A stretch of DNA of 64,000 nucleotides from an uncultured Christensenellaceae bacterium (lineage in GTDB: Bacteria; Bacillota; Clostridia; Christensenellales; Borkfalkiaceae), in assembly GCA_910586985.1 (NCBI GenBank), contig CAJUKK010000002.1, forward strand, positions 121,677 to 185,676, read 5' to 3'. Each line of letters starts with the position of its first letter. The first letter of the stretch is position 1. Positions 32,325-41,190 of this stretch are shown one piece after another. The notes under the pieces were generated by a model, which saw only the letters and a list, made by a program, of their open reading frames with translations, was not told the DNA's origin and searched no databases. Both the position numbers and the translations under genes were made by a program.

Positions 32325-34241
32325 ATGGCTGACGTAAGTTTAAAACATATATATAAAGTTTATCCGAACGGAACGAAAGCGGTAAACGATTTTAATATGC
32401 AAATCGAGGATCAAGAATTTATCGTGTTTGTCGGGCCGTCCGGTTGCGGAAAATCTACAACTTTGCGTATGATTGCGGGGCTTGAAGATATTTCAGCAGG
32501 CGAGCTTAAAATAGGCAACAATATTGTAAACGATATGGAGCCGAAGGACAGGGATATTGCGATGGTTTTCCAGAACTACGCTCTTTATCCGCATATGACG
32601 GTTTACGAAAACATTGCTTTCGGACTTAGATTAAGAAAGCTTCCCAAGGATGAAATCCATAAAAGGGTTGTTGAAGCTGCGAATATTCTCGGTATAACAG
32701 AATATCTCAATAAAAAACCAAAGGAAATGTCGGGCGGGCAGCGGCAGAGAGTGGCACTCGGGCGCGCAATCGTGCGCGAACCGAAAGTTATGCTTTTGGA
32801 CGAACCGCTTTCAAACCTCGACGCCAAGCTCAGAACGCAGATGCGTGCGGAAATATCTAAATTACATTCAAAATTGAATACGACGTTCATTTACGTTACG
32901 CACGACCAAGTAGAGGCTATGACTATGGGCACGCGCATAGTCGTCATGAAGGACGGCTTCGTTCAACAGATCGATACACCGAAAAATTTATATAATTATC
33001 CTGCAAATAAGTTTGTCGCAGGTTTTATTGGCACACCGCAGATGAACTTTTTCGAAGCGACTCTTAATAAAGAAGGGGAGAACGTAGTAATAAAGTTTGA
33101 ATATTCCGACGCGCAGATAACCGTTCCGTATTCTATGCTTTATAAAGCAAAACCCGCTTATCTTGACGGAAAAACCAAGGTTTATATGGGACTTCGCGCA
33201 GAAGATATTTCGCTCTTACCCGAAGATATAAAAAACAGTAAAGCGGTTGTCAAAGTAAAAGTTTCCCACAAGGAAGAACTCGGCAGCGAAACGCTCGTTT
33301 ACGGCGATATCAATATGGACGGCGACGGCTATGCCGAAAGTTCGACCAGAGTAATTATAAAAGATTACAGCGGCAGAGATTTAAAGTCGGGCGATATAAT
33401 CGACGCGTCTTTGAATATTGAGAATATACATCTATTTGATTATGAAAACGAACAATGCGTTTTACCCCGCATTCCGGAATATAATTATTTAGACTGTGAA
33501 ATCAAGAACGGAAAACTGTGTTTTGCAGGATGCGAAATCGACTTACCCGAAGCCTTAAAATGCAACGATTTAAAAGGTGATTTATTATTGCCCACCGATG
33601 CACTGACTTTGAATGGAAATTTGAAAGCTGAAGTCGTTTCGCACGAAAGTATAAACGGAATAAATCTGTTGGCTTTAAATATGAACGGTCACCGTTTTTA
33701 TGCCGTAAATTTACAGTATTCCGAGGCGGGTAAAACCTTAAATTCCTCGATAAATATAGGAATCGATTTTAAAAAGATAACGGTAATTTCAGACGGTAAA
33801 ACCGTAATTGCGCCGCTATCTGAACTTAATAAATTAAACTGCAAATTCGTAAAGCGAAAGGAATATGAAGAGGTTAACGTTAACGGCAAAATAAAGCGAA
33901 AGAAAGCGATACGTTTCGGGTTCGACGTTGCAGGTAAATTTTTTGAAGCGTCTGAAGATATGTCGCAAAAGATATTTGCCGCGCTTGGAATTAAAAAAGC
34001 TTTTACAACGCCTCTTAATTTGGAATGCGGAATTTACGACCTTGCAATTTCCGACAGCGGGATACCCGCCAAAGCCGAAGGTTATCTTGATTTCGGTAGC
34101 GAAAGATTTTTAAAATGCGACGTGGACGGAAGTGAAGTATACGTTAAGATCGACGGCGAAGCCAGCGGTAATATTTACCTCCAGCCTAACTTTGAAAATG
34201 TCGGAGTTTTAGACATTGAACGGGAGATTAAAATTATTTAA
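32325..34241 (+). CDS. MsmX/UgpC-type sugar ABC ATPase with a long extra C-terminus
   Basis: 638 aa from ATG 32325 (AGAGGTG upstream), against about 370 usual. Residues 1-240 are a standard ATPase: Walker A GPSGCGKSTTL, Q-loop VFQNYALYPHMTV, signature MSGGQRQRVALGRA, Walker B VMLLDEPLSNLDAK, H-loop VTHDQ. A TOBE-type domain follows to about 380 (VYMGLRAEDISLLPED). The remaining 260 residues are beta-rich and repeat TOBE/MOP-like patterns, with internal similarity unclear. Unlike a shared MsmX, it is encoded next to its own permeases. Confidence 0.92.
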   Translation: MADVSLKHIYKVYPNGTKAVNDFNMQIEDQEFIVFVGPSGCGKSTTLRMIAGLEDISAGELKIGNNIVNDMEPKDRDIAMVFQNYALYPHMTVYENIAFGLRLRKLPKDEIHKRVVEAANILGITEYLNKKPKEMSGGQRQRVALGRAIVREPKVMLLDEPLSNLDAKLRTQMRAEISKLHSKLNTTFIYVTHDQVEAMTMGTRIVVMKDGFVQQIDTPKNLYNYPANKFVAGFIGTPQMNFFEATLNKEGENVVIKFEYSDAQITVPYSMLYKAKPAYLDGKTKVYMGLRAEDISLLPEDIKNSKAVVKVKVSHKEELGSETLVYGDINMDGDGYAESSTRVIIKDYSGRDLKSGDIIDASLNIENIHLFDYENEQCVLPRIPEYNYLDCEIKNGKLCFAGCEIDLPEALKCNDLKGDLLLPTDALTLNGNLKAEVVSHESINGINLLALNMNGHRFYAVNLQYSEAGKTLNSSINIGIDFKKITVISDGKTVIAPLSELNKLNCKFVKRKEYEEVNVNGKIKRKKAIRFGFDVAGKFFEASEDMSQKIFAALGIKKAFTTPLNLECGIYDLAISDSGIPAKAEGYLDFGSERFLKCDVDGSEVYVKIDGEASGNIYLQPNFENVGVLDIEREIKII

Positions 34242-34247
34242 AAACTT

Positions 34248-36482
34248 ATGAATAAAGAGCAATTTGTAACTAAATTAAAACAACTGGATATAAGCGGAAA
34301 ATCAACCATAGAATTATATAATGAAATTTCCGCATTTGCAATGAGTTGCGGATTGAATAATGTAGAGAAGCCGGCTATAAAAAACGCATATTATCTATCT
34401 ATGGAGTTTCTTATAGGGCGAAGTTTTTATAATAATCTTATGGAGCTTGGCGTTCTTGAAGAAACGAAAGAAATACTTGCAGAGAAAGGTATTGATATTA
34501 ACGTTTTCGAAGAAATAGAGGACGCCGCGCTCGGTAACGGCGGGCTCGGTAGATTAGCGGCGTGTTTTCTTGATTCAGCCGCAGGATTGGGTTTGCCCCT
34601 TCAAGGCTACGGAATACGTTATAAATACGGACTTTTCAAACAGGCGATAGAAAACGGATTTCAAGTAGAATTGCCCGACGATTGGCAACGCTTCGGCGAT
34701 CCGTGGAGCGTCAGGCGCAACGATGAAAAGCGGCTTATCGAGTTTGCGGATATGAAAGTTTATGCCATTCCTTACGATATGCCCGTGTTCGGCAGGAGGA
34801 TTAACAAATTGCGCTTATTCCAAGCCGAAGGGAGCCCCGAAGCCGAAAAAATAAGCGAATATCTTTACCCCGCAGACGATACGGCGGAGGGCAAAATTTT
34901 AAGACTGCGGCAGGAATACTTTTTTTCCGCCGCTGCTATCCGCGAACTTATAGAAGAGCATATTAAAAAGTATGGGAAAAGTTTCGAAAAATTCCCCGAA
35001 TTTAACGTCATTCAGCTTAACGACACGCATCCAGTGCTTGCGATAGCTGAATTTATAAGAATATTAACATCGGAGCACAAGGTTATTTTTTCCGATGCGC
35101 TTGAAATCGCAAAGAAAACTTTTGCTTATACCAATCATACCATTCTGCCAGAGGCGTTGGAATGCTGGAATGCCGAGCTTTTAAAGAAAATTTTACCCAA
35201 TATATATTCTATTCTTATTAAAATTCATTTAAAACAACGGGAAGAATTTGCTAAACTGAATTGTACGAGTGAAGAAATTGCGGCAATGTCTTCTTATTCT
35301 CCTAACGGTTTTTCAATGGCTAACCTTGCGGTTTATGTAGGAAAAACTGTAAACGGAGTTGCTAAGTTACATACCGAAATTCTCAAAAACAGTCTTTTTA
35401 AAACGGTGTATAAGTATTATCCGGACAAGTTCCAAAACAAGACAAACGGTATTACCCAGCGAAGATGGCTTATGCTGTGTAATAACGAATTTTCCTCGCT
35501 TCTGGATAAAGCAATAGGGAATGGCTGGAGAACAAACATATCGGAGTTGAATAAACTGAATAGAGTTATATCCGATTATACCGAAGATTTTATTTTGATA
35601 AAAGAGGAGAAAAAAAGACAGCTTTTCGATTATATAAAACATCAAGAAGGCATTGATATTCCTCAGAATTTTTTGGCGTTTTCACAGGCTAAAAGATTGC
35701 ACGAATATAAGCGCCAATTGATGACGGCGTTTGCCATTCTTGAAATATATAACGGACTTAAAGACGGAAGTATTAAGGATTTTGTGCCGTCTGTGTTTAT
35801 ATTTGGCGCAAAGAGCGCCCCCGGATATAAGCGCGCAAAAGGTATTATAAAATTTATAAATGAAATAGCCGAAAAAGTTAATGCGGATAATCAGACCAAT
35901 AGTCTTCTGAAAGTTGTATTTATCCGTAATTACAATGTATCTTATGCTGAAAAAATAGTTGCAGGAACCGACGTGTCATTGCAAGTTTCTACTGCGGGGC
36001 TCGAGGCAAGTGGAACGGGTAATATGAAATTTATGATGAACGGTGCCGTTACCTGCGGAACGATGGACGGGGCAAATATTGAAATTGTAGAGCTTGCGGG
36101 TAGGGAGAATAACTACATTTTCGGGGCGGAAGTGGACGAAATAGAATGTCTTAAAAAGGACGGTTATGACCCGAATACTTATATTAAGTTGCATAAGAAA
36201 GCTGTTGAAAGTCTTATTGACGGTACTTTTAATGATGACGGGACGGGTTATTTTAAGGAATTATACGATAGTCTTACCATAGGAGCAAGTTGGCATAACC
36301 CCGACAATTACTTTGTATTATATGATTTAAAAGATTATGTTGAAGTGCTTTTAAAAATCAACGGAGATTATAAAAACAAATATGATTTTGCGGTTAAGCA
36401 ACTGAGAAATTCGGCAAATTCTGCATATTTTTCATCGGATAGAACAATAAAAGAATACGCCAAGGATATTTGGGAAATATAG
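34248..36482 (+). CDS. glgP: Glycogen/starch (maltodextrin) phosphorylase
   Basis: 744 aa, GT35 family. Uses phosphate to release glucose-1-phosphate from alpha-1,4-glucans. Motifs: ALGNGGLGRLAACFLDS, LNDTHPVLAIAE, NGITQRRWL, LHEYKRQLM, and the PLP-lysine segment EASGTGNMKFMMNG with Lys594, then GTMDGANIEI. Six bases after the ATPase gene, so it is the last gene of the locus, turning imported or stored dextrins into phosphorylated sugar. Confidence 0.95.
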   Translation: MNKEQFVTKLKQLDISGKSTIELYNEISAFAMSCGLNNVEKPAIKNAYYLSMEFLIGRSFYNNLMELGVLEETKEILAEKGIDINVFEEIEDAALGNGGLGRLAACFLDSAAGLGLPLQGYGIRYKYGLFKQAIENGFQVELPDDWQRFGDPWSVRRNDEKRLIEFADMKVYAIPYDMPVFGRRINKLRLFQAEGSPEAEKISEYLYPADDTAEGKILRLRQEYFFSAAAIRELIEEHIKKYGKSFEKFPEFNVIQLNDTHPVLAIAEFIRILTSEHKVIFSDALEIAKKTFAYTNHTILPEALECWNAELLKKILPNIYSILIKIHLKQREEFAKLNCTSEEIAAMSSYSPNGFSMANLAVYVGKTVNGVAKLHTEILKNSLFKTVYKYYPDKFQNKTNGITQRRWLMLCNNEFSSLLDKAIGNGWRTNISELNKLNRVISDYTEDFILIKEEKKRQLFDYIKHQEGIDIPQNFLAFSQAKRLHEYKRQLMTAFAILEIYNGLKDGSIKDFVPSVFIFGAKSAPGYKRAKGIIKFINEIAEKVNADNQTNSLLKVVFIRNYNVSYAEKIVAGTDVSLQVSTAGLEASGTGNMKFMMNGAVTCGTMDGANIEIVELAGRENNYIFGAEVDEIECLKKDGYDPNTYIKLHKKAVESLIDGTFNDDGTGYFKELYDSLTIGASWHNPDNYFVLYDLKDYVEVLLKINGDYKNKYDFAVKQLRNSANSAYFSSDRTIKEYAKDIWEI

Positions 36483-36508
36483 CTTTTCATTTTTTTCTCC
36501 CCCTAAAT

Positions 36509-36545
36509 AATGTCCCTATGCACAATTATTTGTATAGGGACATTA
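36509..36545. repeat. Inverted repeat after the phosphorylase gene
   Basis: AATGTCCCTAT (36509-36519) and ATAGGGACATT (36535-36545), an 11-bp perfect stem with a 15-base loop. A T-run precedes but does not follow it, so it is a poor plus-strand terminator. It could be an operator or structural end of the decayed patch that begins here. Confidence 0.5.
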
Positions 36546-36567
36546 GCACTTTGTAAAGGAAGTGGTT

Positions 36568-37528
36568 ATGGCACACGCTACCGAACAAAAAATCAAATTG
36601 CTTGTCTTATACGACTTGCTTTGTCGGCTTACCGACGAGAATCACGCTCTAAATACGGACGAGATTATTGCGTTGCTTGCCGAAAAGAAAATAGCGGTAT
36701 CGCGCAAAATATTGCTACAAGATATAGCGCTTCTGAACGAGTACGGCTATGAGGTGCTTACTTACAAGAAAAAGTATCATTATTATTACGTTGTCAACCG
36801 TCATTTCGACAGTGCCGAGATTGCTTTTCTTGCCGATGCGGTACAGGCTTCCAAATTAAGCGCAACGCAAAAGCAAACGCTTACGAATAAACTTATTACA
36901 ACAATGGGCGATTTCCAAGCCACTGAACTGACAGCCGCCGCACATTTCGGCACAATGCCCAAGCGGAATAATAGACACATTGAAACAAGCTATAGCGGAC
37001 AATAAGAAAGCGTCGTTTAAGTATTATTTTTTGGACTATAAGAAAAATAAAGTATATCGTAAAGACGGTAAAAGATACGTTGTCAATCCGCTTGTGATCG
37101 TATGGAATAAGGACAATTACTATCTTGTATGTTATTATGACAACCACGATGATATTGTAACCTATCGGATAGATAGGATGGAAGAAGCGGAAGAGGAAAA
37201 GACTGAGCGTATATACCGAAAAGAATTTGAGGGCTTTGATATTGAGAAATACCGTCAACGTGTTTTTTCTATGTTCGGCGGCGAAGAACAAGAGATTACT
37301 TTGCAGTTCGATTCGACTATGATTGACGAGGTTTTCGATAAATTCGGCGAGGATGTGAACATTGTCAAATCGGACGATAATATATACCGATTGAAAATAC
37401 CGATACAAGCGAGCAAAACTTTTTTTGCGTGGGTAGTCGGCACACAGGGCAAAATGCGAATTATATCCCCGCAATCAGTTTGCGAACAGTTCAATGCGTT
37501 TGTAAAGAAAATCAAAGAGGAATATTAA
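36568..37528 (+). pseudogene. WYL-domain transcriptional regulator, broken by a frameshift
   Basis: Part one from ATG 36568: HTH-like N-terminus (EQKIKLLVLYDLLCRLTDE; VSRKILLQDIALLNEYGYEV) to about 36980, ending with HIET. Part two, in another frame, continues LKQAIADNKKASFKYYF, then YRKDGKRYVVNPLVIVWNKDNYYLVC and VTYRIDRM, the WYL ligand-binding domain, to 37528. The two halves join smoothly as HIE-TLKQAI if an 8-base unit ACATTGAA, present once here, was once doubled. So a slipped-strand deletion is likely. Each half might still be made separately. Confidence 0.82.
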
Positions 37529-37544
37529 ACTTAGCGGAGATTAA

Positions 37545-38111
37545 ATGAAAACACAAAAAGACAGTAAAAAACAGTATGTAATAATTTTGATTATCTCTTG
37601 CGTTTTTGCCATTATCGCAAGTGCTTTGATTATTATTTCAATATGTGGTTTTCCGCAAGCTATTGAGTACAAACAACAAGAAAACTATTTATACGAAAAC
37701 GGCGTTGAAGTTGATGCATATATAAAAGGCTATTATGATGATTATGGATTAGTAGGCTCACGTGGCGACACCGCGAGAATATATAAAGGGCGTTTTCACA
37801 TAGTATATGAATATATTGACGACAACAATCGCACATATACGGATGAATATTTAGACACGGTTGTATGCAGAAGCAGAGCTGAGCTGAGTGCGCGAGAGCA
37901 AGTTATTAAGCAAATGATAGCCGACGAACCGACAAAGAAAATGCTTATAGCCGATAATGGTTTATGCTGTCTGTCTGTGAATAAGGAATCGTTAAAACAA
38001 CATACAACTTTAACTTTTTACAGTATTTTAATTCCGGTTTCGTCGGTAGTGTTAGGCTTATGTATATTCGGCATTGTACGACAGTCCAAAAAATTGCAAC
38101 GGTTAAAATAA
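37545..38111 (+). CDS. Two-TM membrane protein, possibly DUF3592-like
   Basis: 188 aa. Hydrophobic segments at about residues 11-32 and 160-180 enclose a soluble domain (VDAYIKGYYDDYGL; RFHIVYEYIDDNNRTYTDEY). That layout, with a beta-rich domain between two helices, is like DUF3592 proteins. ATG 37545 lies 17 bases after the WYL gene. Function unknown. Confidence 0.65.
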   Translation: MKTQKDSKKQYVIILIISCVFAIIASALIIISICGFPQAIEYKQQENYLYENGVEVDAYIKGYYDDYGLVGSRGDTARIYKGRFHIVYEYIDDNNRTYTDEYLDTVVCRSRAELSAREQVIKQMIADEPTKKMLIADNGLCCLSVNKESLKQHTTLTFYSILIPVSSVVLGLCIFGIVRQSKKLQRLK

Positions 38112-38146
38112 TCAAAGTAAGATAAATTTCAATATAACATAGACAG

Positions 38147-38186
38147 ACCGATAAGAAGACTAATCATTGTCTTGTCGGTTTTTTTG
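38147..38186 (+). terminator. Intrinsic terminator
   Basis: ACCGATAAGA (38147-38156) pairs with TCTTGTCGGT (38170-38179, one G-T), followed by seven T. Separates the membrane-protein gene from lexA. Confidence 0.8.
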
Positions 38187-38248
38187 CTTTTGGGAACAAC
38201 ATTTTTTGCAAAAATATCGTTCATTGCCCGTTTATGGGAAGTGAAAAT

Positions 38249-38277
38249 TTGAAACGAATGTTTTTTTGTGCTATAAT
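38249..38277 (+). promoter_or_regulatory. lexA promoter
   Basis: TTGAAA (38249-38254), 17 bases, TATAAT (38272-38277). Confidence 0.8.
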
Positions 38278-38290
38278 ACGCCCACAAGCT

Positions 38291-38313
38291 AAATTGAACG
38301 TAAAGTTCAATTT
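38291..38313. promoter_or_regulatory. Putative LexA operator
   Basis: AAATTGAAC, five bases, GTTCAATTT: a perfect 9-bp inverted repeat just after the presumed transcription start of lexA. The known Bacillota SOS box is GAAC-N4-GTTC; here the core is GAAC-N5-GTTC. Position strongly suggests autoregulation. Confidence 0.7.
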
Positions 38314-38329
38314 AAGGGAGTTGGCACAA

Positions 38330-38926
38330 ATGAGAACATTAAACCAAAATACTCTATACCGAATGGAGAAATATATAAAGGAGTACCAAGCGGAAAACGG
38401 CAGATCGCCGAGCTATCGAAACATAATGCACTATATAGGTATGAGTTCATTAAACCTTGTTCAGCGATATGTGCTTGCATTGGAACGCGAGGGCAGAATA
38501 CAGCGGACACGGCTCGGCAATATAGAATTGCCGCCGCAGTTCGATAAAGGCGAAACGACGATTGCGCCGCTTATCGGCGCGATTGCTTGCGGAGAGCCGA
38601 GTTTCGAGGTAGAGCATATAGAGGACAGCTTCGAGCTTCCGCGTTCGCTGTTCGGTAGCGGAAAACTGTTTATGCTACACGCAAGCGGCAACAGTATGGT
38701 GGAAGCAGGAATAGACGACGGAGATTTGATTGTCCTTCGCAAGCAAGACCACGCAGAGGACGGAGAAATCGTAGTAGCGTTGACGAACGGGGAAAACACG
38801 TTGAAACGGCTTTATCATAGGAACGGCAAGATAGTGTTACACCCCGAAAACAAAACGATGGACGATATAATCGTCAAGAATTGCGAGATACAAGGCGTAT
38901 TGGTCGGCTGTATCAAAACTTATTAA
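38330..38926 (+). CDS. lexA: LexA-type SOS repressor
   Basis: 198 aa from ATG 38330 (AAGGGAG nine bases upstream). Winged HTH: YRNIMHYIGMSSLNLVQRYV. The C-terminal self-cleavage domain has cleavage site GAIACGEP (Cys-Gly rather than Ala-Gly), catalytic Ser in ASGNSMVEAGI and Lys in ENTLKRLYH. Length and layout are typical. It represses DNA-damage genes until RecA filaments trigger cleavage. Since a decayed patch surrounds it, it may be the host's LexA or a second copy; no other lexA is visible here. Confidence 0.85.
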   Translation: MRTLNQNTLYRMEKYIKEYQAENGRSPSYRNIMHYIGMSSLNLVQRYVLALEREGRIQRTRLGNIELPPQFDKGETTIAPLIGAIACGEPSFEVEHIEDSFELPRSLFGSGKLFMLHASGNSMVEAGIDDGDLIVLRKQDHAEDGEIVVALTNGENTLKRLYHRNGKIVLHPENKTMDDIIVKNCEIQGVLVGCIKTY

Positions 38927-39074
38927 ATCGGCATTGAGTTGTGCAAAGCCCCGCGCAACGAGATATATATTATGGGACAAGCGTTGGAATACTACGTTGA
39001 CGGAATTCCCGCCCGCAACAAAGCAGTATTCTAAAATCAAAGCGTTTATCTATGGGAGAAGGAGGTTTTTTTCT

Positions 39075-39260
39075 ATGAAGTATGCTATGTGTCCGAATTG
39101 CGGAAAAAGGCTTTGCAAAGGCGAAGCAGGCACAAAAGTAGAGCTTGAATGCCCGAAGTGCGGTAAGTTGGTATCGGTCATTATCGACGACGACAATTTA
39201 CGAATAAGCGATAAGCCGTTGCAAGTACAAGCGGACAAGCAAGTAAGAGTACACGCTTAA
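39075..39260 (+). CDS. Small zinc-ribbon protein (Com-like)
   Basis: 61 aa from ATG 39075 with GGAGG upstream. MCPNCGKRLCKGEAGTKVEL, then CPKCGKLVSVII form a four-Cys zinc ribbon with the spacing of phage Com proteins and of many short ribbon proteins. A 20-codon ORF (38972-39034) just before it has no good ribosome site and is not called. Confidence 0.65.
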   Translation: MKYAMCPNCGKRLCKGEAGTKVELECPKCGKLVSVIIDDDNLRISDKPLQVQADKQVRVHA

Positions 39261-39435
39261 ACCGTAAAAACTGACAAATGAATATTTTGGGCGGCGGGAT
39301 TCCGTTGAATGCCACCGCTAACGTCTTGTTATGAGATTGGACTTGATGAGATAGGTCAAGAGGAGTCTGACAGGCAGATAATTCCTACAAAGGGTAATTC
39401 TCTGTTTATTAGGCTCTTTTTTGACGCCGATTATT

Positions 39436-39475
39436 GCCCGATTGTTTGGAGTTATCCACGCAGTCGGGCTTTTTT
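39436..39475 (+). terminator. Intrinsic terminator
   Basis: GCCCGATTG (39436-39444) pairs with CAGTCGGGC (39461-39469, one G-T), then six T. It ends the zinc-ribbon transcript or acts as an attenuator before the next gene. Nothing else is seen in 39261-39435. Confidence 0.72.
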
Positions 39476-39546
39476 CATTATGGGGTTTGGAATCTGCCCG
39501 ATTGCGATTTTTCAAAAACAAAAATCAAAAATCGGAGGATTTCAAA

Positions 39547-40080
39547 ATGGAAAACAATGACAAGAGATTTTATCTCAAAGTAAGAGGGCAAGAGATAGAG
39601 GTAAGCGAAAAAGTTTATCGCGCATACATTCGCCCGATAAGAGCGGAACAGCGCAGGTAACGCCGCGAATGGAAATGCCAAAAGTTAAGCGAAACGGGCG
39701 GCTATTATGTTCGTTGCAAAGAAAGGTGCGAGAATTGTCCGTATTACCTTGCGGGTAATTCCGCATTAGGTAACGTAATATCGTTGGATAAGCTCGTTGA
39801 TTGCGAAGTGGAAATCGAGGATAGCACCGTGTATGGCTCATATATTTATCGTGCGTCTATTAAAGACGGAATAATCGACGGCTATATTGAAAGAGAACAA
39901 TCATTATGGAAACGTATGCACATAATATTGAGAATACTTTGTTGTATTCTTTCGGAGATTTTGATATTTGTTTGGATTATAGGGCGCCTTGTGCTTTTCT
40001 TTCGTTCTATAAATTTGCCGAAACGCTTAGAAAAAAGTATGTATAACAACGGTTTTATTAAATTGGGTGAAATGACGTGA
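39547..40080 (+). pseudogene. Sigma-factor-like/Tn916-type small regulatory protein, with an in-frame stop
   Basis: ATG 39547 has CGGAGG upstream. The first 37 codons (FYLKVRGQEIEVSEKVYRAY) resemble the N-terminus of sigma-like proteins of Tn916-type elements and gut Clostridia. TAA at 39658-39660 then interrupts, yet the same frame continues sensibly: CERCENCPYYLAGNS without the first C being certain, then NVISLDKLVDCEVEIED and EREQSLW. After about 39910 the frame turns hydrophobic and is probably not native; another frame (39906-40046) gives a plausible 46-aa peptide. Most likely a nonsense-mutated, partly shuffled remnant. Confidence 0.6.
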
Positions 40081-40292
40081 ATACTAAAACAAAAGAAAAT
40101 ATTTTGTTTTATGTTGTTGACTCATTGTAAAACAGTACTCGTGCAAGTGCAGAACAGTATGGACGGCTATATAAAATGTTCGAATACGATAATTACATAC
40201 ACATTATTCGCAACGGAACAGTGGACAACCAATTTATGCAAAACTGCCGCCTGATAAAGAGCAAGCAAAAGGCTGTCAAAGCGTATTTATAA
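40077..40292 (+). pseudogene. Small unknown gene with an in-frame stop
   Basis: GTG 40077 starts a frame (NTKTKENILFYVVDSL) that meets TAA at 40128-40130 and continues in frame as NSTRASAEQYGRLYKMFEYD and YIHIIRNGTVDNQF to a second TAA at 40290-40292. The two halves read as one small protein of about 70 residues. Function unknown. The call rests on coherent sequence on both sides of the stop. Confidence 0.45.
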
Positions 40293-40308
40293 GGACGCTT
40301 TGACAGCC
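40271..40308. terminator. Perfect 14-bp hairpin
   Basis: GGCTGTCAAAGCGT (40271-40284), ten-base loop, ACGCTTTGACAGCC (40295-40308). It includes the last codons and stop of the preceding remnant. On the minus strand it is followed by TTTTGC, so termination is more likely for leftward transcripts. Confidence 0.55.
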
Positions 40309-40764
40309 CTTGCAACCGAACGGGCAAGCCGTGAACGCTCAACCCCTTGCGACTAACTGTTTGCCATACAGGGGTAGTCCGACAGCGGCAAGTCAACGGC
40401 GCCATAAAACTCTCGTCCGTTTATCTTGTATATTACGGTGTGCGTTTTTGTCTCTTTCAGTTCCACCAGACAAAAGTCCGGATCAAATATTTTATCCGGA
40501 CTTTTGGTTAATAAAAATTTGCAGATTGCTTAATAGTGATTCGCCATAGAATTAAAGTTGACTACTTGTAAGAAACGGATGGGGATTTCACTTGTAACCT
40601 ATAATTGAGAACGATTAGACGTTCATTACGTAGATGTACACTATGGGAATACAGCTTTTTTACATTGTCTCTTATGGTGGACGAATAAAAAACGTGCATT
40701 TTTAAGATATATTTATTTGCAATATTTAATAATAAGTGATAGTATATATGAAGAGGTAACTTCT
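40309..40764. other. No intact gene; possible minus-strand remnant
   Basis: A minus-strand frame (about 40355-40520) reads DPDFCLVELKETKTHTVIYK and NGREFYGAVDLPLSDY with no clear start; it could be a gene fragment. A perfect 13-bp hairpin lies at 40471-40506. The rest is AT-rich without recognisable signals. Confidence 0.4.
40471..40506. terminator. Perfect 13-bp hairpin
   Basis: CAAAAGTCCGGAT (40471-40483), ten-base loop, ATCCGGACTTTTG (40494-40506). The T-run is within the right arm, a form seen in bidirectional terminators. Confidence 0.55.
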
Positions 40765-41073
40765 ATGGATTGAATATTGTATTTAGTTGTCGGTTTAATT
40801 GCGGCAACAGTGATTTTTACTTTAATAATTGTTCCGGCATTGCATTTCAGCAAAAAACCGCCTGCGCAATTGAACAATATTCATATAGGAATGTCCGAAA
40901 CAGATATGCTGAGGATATTAGGAAAACCCAAAAAGATTGAACAAATCGACGAAACTACAAAAATGTATCTTTATGAACAAGTTGATAAAGGCGGTTTCTT
41001 GTTGTGGTTATATTATAAAAATTTTCAAATTTTGACCAAAGACAGCGTTGTTGCACACATATCTTATTTATAA
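40765..41073 (+). pseudogene. SmpA/OmlA-like small membrane protein with stop at codon 3
   Basis: The ribosome site AGAGG is placed for ATG 40765, but codon 3 is TGA (40771-40773). The frame then runs on from TTG 40777 for 98 codons: a membrane helix (VVGLIAATVIFTLIIVPAL) and a domain with NIHIGMSETDMLRILGKPKK, the motif of the SmpA/OmlA (BLIP-like) fold. It could still be translated by restart at TTG 40777, about 20 bases from the ribosome site. Whether it is dead or only weakened is open. Confidence 0.6.
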
Positions 41074-41190
41074 AATTCGTTTTAGTTCAAATCGAATAGT
41101 TATGCGGCGACTCCAAAGGGGGCAGACGGATTCATTTGTTAAATATGACAAGTGGGTCTATATGAATGCAGAAAATTACAGGAGGGTAAT

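Noticed and set aside
36509..36545. Terminator of the glycogen phosphorylase gene
   Set aside because: The stem is good but no T-run follows on the plus strand; kept as an inverted repeat instead.
38972..39034. 20-codon ORF before the zinc-ribbon gene
   Set aside because: No ribosome site and no conservation evidence.
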